Shown here: positions 12,671 to 19,179 of the stretch, piece after piece
Numbering within the stretch: position 1 is the first letter of the stretch
Layout of the letters: each line of letters opens with the position of its first letter
Translations under genes and position numbers: made by a program
Source of the DNA: an uncultured Chloroflexota bacterium
GTDB lineage: Bacteria; Chloroflexota; Anaerolineae; Aggregatilineales; Phototrophicaceae
NCBI GenBank assembly: GCA_937870805.1
Contig: CALMZT010000747.1
Location: 1-19,179 of the forward strand
DNA: 19,179 nt
Direction: 5' to 3'
Notes under the pieces: generated by a model
Told to the model about the DNA's origin: nothing
The model's input: the letters and a program-made list of their open reading frames with translations, nothing else
The model's database searches: none

Positions 12671-15109
12671 ATGTCTGCTTGGCTGGCAGCGCTGCTTGAG
12701 CGTTATTTCAACATCCCACCAGAACGAACCGTGCTGGCTGTGCATCGCGCAGGAGTTGCCGCAGCAGCAGCGCTGTTCGTCTTGCTGACAACTTTTCTTG
12801 TCGCTTTCAACGATTTATTTCCCGGTCAAAATGGGATTGCCGGACTGCAAATTGGAGATATTGCTCGGCAGGATATTCACGCTCCTATCAGTCTCACCTA
12901 CGTAAGTGAAGAACTTACGAATCAGCGGCGTGAAACTGCCAGCACTGCGATTCAGACAGTGTTTGATCCTCCCGATCCCAATGTGGCTCGACGACAGTCT
13001 CAACTGGGACGCCAGATCCTCGACTACATCGCCAATATCCGCCGCGATCCATTTGGCACACAGGAACAGAAACTTGCTGATTTGAATATGATTACAGCGC
13101 TCACACTGGATCAGGAGTTGCTGAATCACATCTTGGAAGTGGACGATAGTACATGGCAAGCCATTGACGAGCAGGTAGTAACAATTCTGGAACGTGTCAT
13201 GCGCGATGAAATTCGTGAAACGGATACGTTCAACGTACTCACTCAAATTCCGCTTGAGGTCAGCGTGCGTTCCAATGATCGTGATGCTGAAGTCATCGCT
13301 GCCATTGTTTCAGACCTCATTCGTCCTAACACATTCCCAAATCCTGACGCTACAGCACAAGCACGGCAAACGGCGCTTGACGGCGTGCAACCAGAACAGC
13401 GCAGCTTTGAGCGTGGACAGCTTGTTGTTCGTGAAGGTGTGAGGATTGAAGCGGCAGATTACGAAGCGCTCAACCAACTGGGTTTACTCAGACCCGCTGA
13501 TTTTAGCTTACAAGTTGTAGGACGAGCATCACTAGCAACGATCATCACGATAGTGATTCTTGGATTGTATATCGCGCGTTTTCGTCCTGAACTGTTTCAG
13601 GGTAGTCCACGTGTCTTGCTGCTGCTTGCCAGTTTGTTCTTAATTATGCTGACCGGTGCCCGCTTCTTGGGTGTGAACGGGCAAATTTACGTTTATCCGA
13701 CTGCGGCACTGGCGCTCTTATTGGTTTCACTCAAGGGTCCTGATATCGCAATTATGGGTACGCTTGGTCTAGCGGTACTCGTCGGCTTGATGGCTGGTAA
13801 CTCGCTCGAAATCACTTCGCTTGTTGCAGCAGGGGGCTTAATCGGCATCCCCACGCTCAAGCGCACGGAAAGTTTTAACAATTACTTCTTCGCTGGCTTG
13901 ATGATTGCGATTGCCAATATCGCTGTTGTGGCGCTTTTTAACCTCAGCACGCCTCAGAGTCAATCCGGCAATGTAGCGACACTCTTATTCTACAGTCTGA
14001 TCAATGGAATTCTTTCAGCAGCAGCGGCATTGGTCGGCTTGTATATTGTAACGCAGCTATTTAATCTACCGACCAGCCTCAAGTTACTGGAACTTAGTCG
14101 CCCCAACCACGCATTATTGCAGCACCTTTTGAGGCAAGCACCCGGCACATATCAACACTCGTTGCAAGTCGCTAATCTCTGCGAACAGGCTGCTAATGCC
14201 ATTAACGCAAATGCTGAATTAGTACACGTTGCAGCGTTATATCACGATATCGGTAAGATGGAAAATGCGCAGTTTTTCGTTGAAAATCAAGTTAACGGCT
14301 TGAATCCCCATAACGCGCTGAATGACCCTTATCGCAGTGCATCCATCATTATCGGACATGTGATAGAAGGGGAGCGTATGGCACGCCAGTATCGACTCCC
14401 TTCGCGTATTCGTGATTTCATTATGGAACATCATGGTACAACAAAGGTCGCTTACTTCTACCGTAAAGCAATTGAGCAAACCGGTGATGAATCTGCGGTC
14501 AACATCGAAGAATTCACTTATCCTGGACCACGTCCACAGACACGCGAGACTGCCATTTTGATGTTGGCGGATAGCTGCGAAAGCACAGTGCGTGCGCGTC
14601 ACCCTAATTCAAAGCAGGAAATCGCCGATATTGTGAGTGAGATCATCCAGACAAAAATCAATGAATCACAGCTAGATGATGCCCAACTAACGTTAAGCGA
14701 TCTCAAAGAAATTCAAAACATCTTTGTCGATATGTTGCAGGGGGTCTTTCACCCACGCATTAATTACCCCGCATCTGACAAAAGTACGGCATTCACAACA
14801 ACTACTATTGCGATTACAGGGAGCAGAACTGCGGAACAGATTGCTGCCGTCCGAGACGATATAAATTCCTCTGAAACAGACGCTCAAGTTACAATTTTAC
14901 AAGAAATTGAACCTGTTAAAATCCAGCCGCACCAGGCAACAGAGTTTTTGAGTGTCACGCTCGACGACGATGAATCTGATGCACCGCTGCCACAAGTACC
15001 CCCACTCCGGCGTACAGGCGAAAATCGCACCCTCAATGGTAAACTCGACACACTGACTGACACATTAGATAAAAAGCCGGAAGACAAAGAGCCAAGTGGT
15101 AAATCATGA
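12671..15109 (+). CDS. pgpH: 7TM-HD cyclic-di-AMP phosphodiesterase PgpH family
   Basis: An 812-residue 7TMR-HD protein. After one N-terminal span (about 27-47), residues 60-275 form the extracellular 7TM-HDED domain, then about seven spans run from 285 to 463. The cytosolic HD phosphodiesterase domain follows, with metal ligands H496 (TYQHS), H525-D526 (YHDIGK), H563 (IIGHV), H587/H588 (EHHGT) and D634 (LADSCES). In Firmicutes this family degrades the essential second messenger c-di-AMP. The catalytic set looks complete, so the same activity is inferred. An acidic, low-complexity tail of about 100 residues (710-812) extends past the usual end. The operon order PgpH-YbeY-DgkA is the conserved one, and the stop overlaps the ybeY start (ATGA). 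Confidence 0.93.
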   Translation: MSAWLAALLERYFNIPPERTVLAVHRAGVAAAAALFVLLTTFLVAFNDLFPGQNGIAGLQIGDIARQDIHAPISLTYVSEELTNQRRETASTAIQTVFDPPDPNVARRQSQLGRQILDYIANIRRDPFGTQEQKLADLNMITALTLDQELLNHILEVDDSTWQAIDEQVVTILERVMRDEIRETDTFNVLTQIPLEVSVRSNDRDAEVIAAIVSDLIRPNTFPNPDATAQARQTALDGVQPEQRSFERGQLVVREGVRIEAADYEALNQLGLLRPADFSLQVVGRASLATIITIVILGLYIARFRPELFQGSPRVLLLLASLFLIMLTGARFLGVNGQIYVYPTAALALLLVSLKGPDIAIMGTLGLAVLVGLMAGNSLEITSLVAAGGLIGIPTLKRTESFNNYFFAGLMIAIANIAVVALFNLSTPQSQSGNVATLLFYSLINGILSAAAALVGLYIVTQLFNLPTSLKLLELSRPNHALLQHLLRQAPGTYQHSLQVANLCEQAANAINANAELVHVAALYHDIGKMENAQFFVENQVNGLNPHNALNDPYRSASIIIGHVIEGERMARQYRLPSRIRDFIMEHHGTTKVAYFYRKAIEQTGDESAVNIEEFTYPGPRPQTRETAILMLADSCESTVRARHPNSKQEIADIVSEIIQTKINESQLDDAQLTLSDLKEIQNIFVDMLQGVFHPRINYPASDKSTAFTTTTIAITGSRTAEQIAAVRDDINSSETDAQVTILQEIEPVKIQPHQATEFLSVTLDDDESDAPLPQVPPLRRTGENRTLNGKLDTLTDTLDKKPEDKEPSGKS

Positions 15110-15594
15110 CCTTCCATGTTGAAATACAAAATGAACGTGAATATTCAATTGATGCCTCGCGCCTAGTCACCGCTGTAGAGATCGTACTTACGCAACAATC
15201 TGCGCAGCCAGAATCGACGCTCACTGTTGTCATCACCGACAATGATGCTGTTGCTGATCTTAATCGTCAGTATCGCGGGGTTGATGCGCCAACAGATGTG
15301 CTCTCCTTTCCTGCTGACGAGCCTCCTGTTGAAATTCCCGATGAGCCACCCTATTTGGGAGATCTCATCATTGCCTATCCTTACGCGGCTAGCCAAGCGG
15401 AAAGAGAAAAGCACCCCATGAATGACAGCCTTTCTCTGCTGGTGATACATGGCACTCTGCATCTATTGGGCTATGACCATGATACGCCTGAGCACCGCGC
15501 CGCGATGTGGAAAGTACAAGAATCAGCCCTGCGTGCGCTAGGAATTCTACTAGATATCGTTCCGGCTTTGGAGTCAAAAACCGATGACCACTAA
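15106..15594 (+). CDS. ybeY: endoribonuclease YbeY
   Basis: A 162-residue single-strand endoribonuclease needed for 16S rRNA 3'-end maturation and ribosome quality control, acting in the cytosol. The zinc site is the classical HGTLHLLGYDH motif with H115, H119 and H125. The conserved LNRQYRGVDAPTDVLSFP block (52-69, with R57) and LGDLIIA (84-90) are also present. Length and motif order are normal. The start overlaps the pgpH stop by four bases. The gene's own end overlaps the next start by 11 bases, so pgpH, ybeY and dgkA are tightly coupled. Confidence 0.95.
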   Translation: MTFHVEIQNEREYSIDASRLVTAVEIVLTQQSAQPESTLTVVITDNDAVADLNRQYRGVDAPTDVLSFPADEPPVEIPDEPPYLGDLIIAYPYAASQAEREKHPMNDSLSLLVIHGTLHLLGYDHDTPEHRAAMWKVQESALRALGILLDIVPALESKTDDH

Positions 15595-16039
15595 AAGCAG
15601 TTTCGATAAATTCAAAGCCGCGCTCATAGGGACAATGAATATCAATCCCGACGAATACAGCCACCTTACGAGTCCCAGCCGTTTAGCCAGCCTTAGCTAT
15701 GCACTGGCGGGTTGGCTGTATATGCTGCGTCGACAGAAAAATACCCGTATTCAAGCTGTTGCTAGTATTGCTGTGATGTGCCTGGCGCTCTGGTTGCAAA
15801 TTGACTTTGTGCGTTGGGCAATCCTTATTCTGACAATCACAATTGTTTGGATGGCAGAGTTCTTAAATGCAGCGGTAGAAGCCGTTATCAACATGGTTTC
15901 CCCAGATTATCATCCGATGGCGAAAGTCGGCAAAGATGTTGCCGCCGCTGCTGTTTTGCTTGGGGTAGTTGCGGCAGTGTTTATTGGGATGTTGATACTC
16001 GGTCCTGCATTACTGGCAAAATTTGGGATTCCGATCTAG
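15584..16039 (+). CDS. dgkA: DgkA-family lipid kinase (undecaprenol/diacylglycerol kinase)
   Basis: A 151-residue integral membrane kinase of the DgkA family, which phosphorylates undecaprenol or diacylglycerol. The family core is clear: SYALAGWLYMLRRQKNTRIQ (residues 38-57), then MAEFLNAAVEAVIN (90-103) with the two catalytic-region glutamates E92 and E99, and K117-D118 followed by AAAAVLLG. Three membrane spans are expected (about 55-73, 77-97, 121-142). In Gram-positive relatives beside ybeY the enzyme acts on undecaprenol for cell-wall lipid recycling, so that substrate is more likely here, but sequence alone does not decide it. GGAG (15570-15573) lies ten bases before the ATG. A 30-residue N-terminal extension precedes the core. 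Confidence 0.88.
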   Translation: MTTKSSFDKFKAALIGTMNINPDEYSHLTSPSRLASLSYALAGWLYMLRRQKNTRIQAVASIAVMCLALWLQIDFVRWAILILTITIVWMAEFLNAAVEAVINMVSPDYHPMAKVGKDVAAAAVLLGVVAAVFIGMLILGPALLAKFGIPI

Positions 16040-16049
16040 CATTCTAATC

Positions 16050-17273
16050 ATGAATACAGAACCTTTTCCGCCTGAAGAACAACCAACAGACCAAGACCGT
16101 CGAGGGCGTGCGCGTGAGCGGCATCGCAAGCGGCAAGAGCAGCGGCAACAAAAGGAGACCTCTGCGCCTTTTTCGCCGCGCATTCCCGCAATCCCACGCG
16201 CGAGTTTGCCACGTGCAACACGCCAGCTAACCCCCTCTGGAAGTTTTAAGCTGCCAGAGATTAGGCTGCCGCAAAGTCGCTTGCCATTGTTCATTGCGGT
16301 GGGCGCAATTTTTGTGATCTTAGGAGTTCTGCTGCTTGGTGGGCTGCGTAATCGCGCGCCAGAAGCGGGTCCGAATGCTATGTGGGTCTTCACGGAATGG
16401 ACGTACACCCGTCGCAGTGATGAAGCGGTGGCAGAACTGGTTCAACGTTTAAGGGATAATCAAATCGGCACAGTATATGCCTGGGTCAGCTACCTCAGAC
16501 CTGATGGAACTTGGGCAGGCAACCAAGGTGGACGTTTCGATGACATCAGTGACGATGTGCAGGCATTTGTTGTACAGTTTAAACGTCTTTACCCCGAAGC
16601 GCATCTTCTCGCTTGGATAGGATTGCCGAATGGTGCAAATCCGCAAACATATAATCAGGAAGCCGATACATTTACACAAACAATTACCGATTTTGGTCAG
16701 CAAGCTATATCACAGATTGGCTTCGATGGCGTTTTCCTACAGGTTGAACAGGTCGTAAGTGGTGATGAAAATTTCATGTCTCTCTTACGTCAGATGCGTT
16801 CACAGCTTGGCGAAGACACGATACTTGCGGTTGCTGTTCCCCCTGATTGGACGCCTGTGAATGCGAATATCGCGCTTCCGCCACTTTATGCTCCCGGCAC
16901 AGTTTGGGAACAGAGTTATAAGCAGCGTGTCGCACTCATCGCTAATCAGATCATCGTGATGGCATATAACAGTGGTTTCACGAATCCAGAAGATTATGTG
17001 AGCTGGATTGCTTATCAAACACAAATCTATGCTGAAGCAGTAAGTCAATTAGATGGGGCAGCCCAAATTGTCATTGGAGTGCCAACCTATGACGCCGATC
17101 TTCCACGTCATGACCCCACAGTAGAAAATATTGCCTCTGCCGTTGAAGGCATTCGTCAGGGGGAGACAGCAGCAGGAGATGCTGCCACTACTATACAGGG
17201 AATTGCACTTTACTTCAGTCAAACGATTGACGACGAGGAATGGGCACAATTCCGAGACACTTGGTTACGTTAA
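16050..17273 (+). CDS. membrane-anchored GH18-like TIM-barrel protein
   Basis: A 407-residue protein starting at the ATG at 16050. The frame extends to a TTG at 16023, but that would overlap dgkA. Residues 1-75 are a highly basic, Arg/Gln/Pro-rich cytoplasmic tail, 79-98 a single membrane span, and 105-407 an outer domain. It resembles glycoside hydrolase 18-type barrels, with GFDGVFLQVEQV (224-235), where E233 takes the place of the catalytic glutamate in DxxDxDxE, and IIVMAYNSGF, the usual later strand. The acidic residues expected before the glutamate are mostly replaced by hydrophobic ones, so catalysis is doubtful and a binding role possible. A cell-wall or polysaccharide target would fit its place behind DgkA. 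It is the last gene before the terminator. Confidence 0.65.
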   Translation: MNTEPFPPEEQPTDQDRRGRARERHRKRQEQRQQKETSAPFSPRIPAIPRASLPRATRQLTPSGSFKLPEIRLPQSRLPLFIAVGAIFVILGVLLLGGLRNRAPEAGPNAMWVFTEWTYTRRSDEAVAELVQRLRDNQIGTVYAWVSYLRPDGTWAGNQGGRFDDISDDVQAFVVQFKRLYPEAHLLAWIGLPNGANPQTYNQEADTFTQTITDFGQQAISQIGFDGVFLQVEQVVSGDENFMSLLRQMRSQLGEDTILAVAVPPDWTPVNANIALPPLYAPGTVWEQSYKQRVALIANQIIVMAYNSGFTNPEDYVSWIAYQTQIYAEAVSQLDGAAQIVIGVPTYDADLPRHDPTVENIASAVEGIRQGETAAGDAATTIQGIALYFSQTIDDEEWAQFRDTWLR

Positions 17274-17275
17274 CC

Positions 17276-17312
17276 AAAAAGCGGCGACCTCAACAATCGC
17301 CGCTTTTTATTT
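17276..17312 (+). terminator. intrinsic terminator of the mtaB-dgkA operon
   Basis: AAAAAGCGGCGA (17276-17287) pairs perfectly with TCGCCGCTTTTT (17297-17308) across a nine-base loop, and TATTTT follows. It begins three bases after the stop of the GH18-like gene. The A-tract on the other side makes it potentially bidirectional. Confidence 0.9.
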
Positions 17313-17417
17313 TCCTCATTTCCTGTCCGATTTCTGTCCATTAGCAGTCCTAAGAGAAGGACAAGCAAACTGCCCCTATGAGACCCTGAAAGTGTCGTAA
17401 GCTTTCAGGAGTCGATC
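17311..17417 (+). promoter_or_regulatory. leader with hairpins before the small peptide gene
   Basis: This stretch lies between the terminator and a 24-codon gene. It holds a direct CTGTCC repeat, a 5-bp hairpin (GTCCT 17347-17351 with AGGAC 17358-17362) and a perfect 8-bp hairpin, CCTGAAAG (17385-17392) with CTTTCAGG (17402-17409). The second stem contains most of the AGGAG ribosome site (17407-17411), so translation of the small ORF is likely limited until the stem opens. I could not identify a firm promoter. Confidence 0.5.
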
Positions 17418-17492
17418 ATGAATACTGGTAGTGGTGGTGGAACTACAAACGGTGGTCCCGGCGGTCCGATTATCCCGCCGCCCATGCAGTAA
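17418..17492 (+). CDS. Gly/Pro-rich small peptide, 24 aa
   Basis: ATG at 17418 is six bases after a good AGGAG ribosome site (17407-17411), and the frame ends with TAA at 17490. The peptide is MNTGSGGGTTNGGPGGPI followed by IPPPMQ, with no charged residue. It has no signal peptide and no family I recognise. It sits in its own short transcription space between a strong terminator and a closing hairpin, behind a structured leader that covers its ribosome site. It could be a structural or secreted small protein, a peptide-maturation substrate or a regulatory leader peptide. No modification enzyme is beside it. Confidence 0.5.
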   Translation: MNTGSGGGTTNGGPGGPIIPPPMQ

Positions 17493-17501
17493 CTTCATTG
17501 A

Positions 17502-17523
17502 GCCGTCCTAGCAATAGGGCGGC
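17502..17523. terminator. hairpin between convergent genes
   Basis: GCCGTCCTA (17502-17510) pairs with TAGGGCGGC (17515-17523) with one G:U and a GCAA tetraloop. It lies ten bases after the small peptide gene and touches the stop codon of the convergent TPR gene. The T-tract is weak on both sides, so it may be a shared partial terminator or an mRNA 3'-end protector. Confidence 0.45.
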
Positions 17524-18665
17524 TAGCTAATTTCATCAACAATATCGTTCATACCTTCTTCCAGCTTGCGTCGCGCTGGCGTATTCGGTAATTCTTCACA
17601 GCGCCTTAACCCCTCATACAGATATTCTGAACACTTAACGCGATTGCTGCGCCGCTTTTCCATCTCCGCCCACCCGTAATACAGATTCGCTTGTTCGTAA
17701 ATATTTTCCAAATCTCGCCAGATTTTCAGCGCCTCTTCAAAATGAGTTTGCGAATCCTCAAAACGCCCTAGATAGGCATACGTCACGCCTAAAGAATGCA
17801 GCGCAGCCGCGCGATAGTACGGTTGATTAAGCGTGCTGAACTCGAGCTTAACATATTCAAACCACTGGGCGGCTTTATCATAGGCTCCTTGATCAAGATA
17901 AAGCTGTCCCTCTTCATAATCCAAGGCAGCATGGCGCGCGCCCGATGGAGTTAAGGCATAGAGTGAACGGGACAACTCAAGGAAACGCTTCGCTTGTTGG
18001 AAAAGCTGCGCCACACGACATGTCTGCGCTAAGGTAAATGCAACACGCGCCATTTCCACAGTGTCTTTAAGATGATACCAGTAGCAGTAAGCAGTTTGAC
18101 CGTGTGCTAAAGCTCTAATAATTTCATGGCGGGAGTTATATGCCATCCCTAGCGCTTGGTGCAGTTCTGCCCACAACTTGGGTTCATTAATTTGCTGGGC
18201 TAGTTCAACGGCGCTATTAACCAGTTCATCATTAAAGCTGGCATCTTGACTAATGGTTTGCAAACGAATCAAGCCAATGTAGCCCGATAAAACTAACTTT
18301 AGTTCATTTTTCTCTTTAGCGCGCTCAAGGAAATTCAGAAATGCGGCACGCCCGCGCTTATGATTTCCTGAAAGGACATATAATCCTCCCATTTCGCGCC
18401 AAAGATGGGTTTGCGCTGGCGCATCTTTAATACCTTGTGCATTTCGCAAGGCATCAAACCACAACCGCACCCAACGCTCCCAATCACCGTAAATGAGAAT
18501 ATATTGATAGAGGAGGTTTAACGCCTCAAATACCATACGATATTCAGGGGGACGATTCACAGCAGAAGTAATCGCCTCGTAAAGATGATCTGCCCTTGTG
18601 GAAACCCAATTATAGTCTTTGTGAAATTTACGGAGTGCAGGCATCCAGTAATTTAACGATCCCAT
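17523..18665 (-). CDS. cytoplasmic TPR-repeat protein
   Basis: A 380-residue, all-helical protein without signal peptide or membrane span. TPR-type repeats are visible throughout, for example LWREMGGLYVLSGNHKRGRA, ALDYEEGQLYLDQGAYDKAA, then the best consensus match AALHSLGVTYAYLGRFEDSQ with THFEEALKIWRDLENIYEQA. About seven to nine repeats are likely. The role is protein-protein contact. No N-terminal helix-turn-helix, NB-ARC ATPase or other effector domain of the kind often fused to such repeats is present. The start ATG has only a weak AGGTTT upstream. Its own promoter lies at 18711-18739. It is convergent with the small peptide gene. Confidence 0.8.
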   Translation of the reverse strand: MGSLNYWMPALRKFHKDYNWVSTRADHLYEAITSAVNRPPEYRMVFEALNLLYQYILIYGDWERWVRLWFDALRNAQGIKDAPAQTHLWREMGGLYVLSGNHKRGRAAFLNFLERAKEKNELKLVLSGYIGLIRLQTISQDASFNDELVNSAVELAQQINEPKLWAELHQALGMAYNSRHEIIRALAHGQTAYCYWYHLKDTVEMARVAFTLAQTCRVAQLFQQAKRFLELSRSLYALTPSGARHAALDYEEGQLYLDQGAYDKAAQWFEYVKLEFSTLNQPYYRAAALHSLGVTYAYLGRFEDSQTHFEEALKIWRDLENIYEQANLYYGWAEMEKRRSNRVKCSEYLYEGLRRCEELPNTPARRKLEEGMNDIVDEIS

Positions 18666-18710
18666 AGCGTTAAACCTGTATTCAATATTCAGGGAAAAAC
18701 GATTTTCTCA

Positions 18711-18739
18711 AGTATAGCGTAACTATAGTTTAGTCCCAA
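18711..18739 (-). promoter_or_regulatory. promoter of the TPR gene
   Basis: On the minus strand TTGGGA (18739-18734) is followed, after exactly 17 bases, by TATACT (18716-18711). The match to the sigma-70-type consensus is 4/6 and 5/6. Transcription would start near 18704, about 40 bases before the ATG at 18665. Confidence 0.55.
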
Positions 18740-18761
18740 GAGGTTAGACAGAGGAATTAGA

Positions 18762-18796
18762 GGATGACTGACCTTACTCAGTCATCCTTATTTGTG
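18762..18796. terminator. perfect 10-bp hairpin, possible terminator
   Basis: GGATGACTGA (18762-18771) pairs perfectly with TCAGTCATCC (18778-18787) around a six-base loop, and the plus strand continues TTATTTGT. It separates the TPR gene's promoter from the broken dehydrogenase gene on the same strand. As a plus-strand terminator the tail is reasonable but there is no plus-strand gene to end. On the minus strand, where it would end the dehydrogenase transcript, the T-tract is poor. Confidence 0.45.
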
Positions 18797-18813
18797 TCAG
18801 ACCTTAGAAACTA

Positions 18814-19152
18814 TTAGGAAACCTGCAACTGCATTATGCTTCCCATATAGTTGACGAGCTACAGTTCTCCATTATCATCTTCACCAAGAGAACTGATGTT
18901 GTACTCCGTATCGGTGAAAACTTGTGTCTGCCAGTTCTGAGCGCTGTCTCGGTATGATGTCCAGACGATGCCATTACACCAGTCACCGAAGAAGTACACC
19001 GCATGTAAATCAGCTAATGCCATACCCCGATAGACATAACCACCTGTAACGGAGCAGCCCTGATTGTGGAGAGATTCGGCAAAAGGTAGCACTAAATCTG
19101 AGCTAGTATCGTGATTTGGTGAAAGTGAGGAGTGGTTGCGCGTTATTGCACG
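18814..19152 (-). pseudogene. C-terminal remnant of a PQQ-type sugar dehydrogenase
   Basis: The minus strand reads LVLPFAESLHNQGCSVTGGY, then VYRG, ALADLHAVYFFGDWCNGIVW and NISSLGEDDNGEL. This is the C-terminal signature of soluble aldose/glucose-sorbosone dehydrogenases (six-bladed propeller, usually 350-500 residues, secreted). At 18861-18859 a TAG interrupts it where the family has a tyrosine. The same frame goes on LVNYMGSIMQLQVS to a TAA at 18814, exactly the expected ending. Upstream an in-frame TAG (19155-19153) lies only about 20 codons before the recognisable part. The rest of the gene is absent or off the window. It is therefore a decayed fragment, although a later GTG at 19092 could still start a 77-residue peptide. 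Confidence 0.75.
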
Positions 19153-19179
19153 CTAGAATTACCCAATCAACCCTCACCC

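Noticed and set aside
16023..16049. TTG start at 16023 for the GH18-like protein
   Set aside because: It would overlap dgkA by 17 bases and has no ribosome site. The in-frame ATG at 16050 lies just after the dgkA stop and is the simpler choice.
19136..19159. TTGCGC and TAGAAT near the right edge as a plus-strand promoter
   Set aside because: The spacing is only 12 bases, too short for a sigma-70-type promoter, and the sequence lies within the decayed dehydrogenase region.
1..19179. CRISPR array, tRNA genes or an intact insertion sequence
   Set aside because: No regularly spaced direct repeats, no cloverleaf with a T-loop signature and no transposase frame were found on reading both strands.

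Overview
The window looks like the chromosome of a monoderm, mesophilic environmental bacterium, most likely a member of the Chloroflexota (Anaerolineae-like). This assignment is inferred from gene style, not from a marker gene: many short-loop membrane proteins, TPR proteins with Pro/Thr linkers, WD40-like lipoprotein-style propellers, and single-domain extracellular proteins behind one membrane anchor. No rRNA, tRNA, CRISPR array or intact transposase was found.

Left third (minus strand, about 6108 to 1). A WD40/TolB-like secreted propeller (4211-5371) overlaps the end of an unrecognised 252-residue protein (5350-6108, TTG start). Downstream lies a run of four tandem, tightly packed paralogous membrane proteins (4131 back to 714, gaps of 2-5 nt) that resemble ABC-2-type permease subunits but have no ATPase beside them. 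Three of the four carry a CxxC-[IL]-H-R motif. A fifth, previously unmarked copy at 325-701 is a remnant: its start codon reads AGG behind a good Shine-Dalgarno, the middle is deleted and the frame is shifted. The extreme left edge holds small minus-strand reading frames and a possible gene start leaving the window.

Middle (plus strand, 6203-9090). An extended-10 promoter drives a three-gene operon: a receiver-only response regulator with a 100-residue disordered N-terminus, a membrane-anchored TPR protein (ATGA overlap), and another permease-like membrane protein distantly related to the tandem family. Then comes a 1.08 kb gap (9091-10168) containing a strongly structured segment that may be a stand-alone HEARO/omega-RNA-like RNA, a 13-bp inverted repeat of REP type, and a doubtful 72-codon ORF with a strong ribosome site.

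Right-centre (plus strand, 10169-17273). A probably leaderless promoter starts a long operon: an anchored jelly-roll/LamG-like protein, MtaB (tRNA ms2t6A methylthiotransferase), a GatB/YqeY protein, the 7TM-HD cyclic-di-AMP phosphodiesterase PgpH, the endoribonuclease YbeY, a DgkA-family lipid kinase and an anchored GH18-like protein. It closes with a textbook intrinsic terminator at 17276-17310. The PgpH-YbeY-DgkA order matches the core cluster known from Firmicutes, with PhoH and Era missing here.

Right end (17311-19179). A 24-residue Gly/Pro-rich peptide gene has its ribosome site tucked into a perfect 8-bp hairpin. A convergent TPR protein (17523-18665, minus) has a recognisable promoter. 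The window ends in a broken C-terminal piece of a PQQ-type sugar dehydrogenase with an amber codon where a tyrosine is expected.
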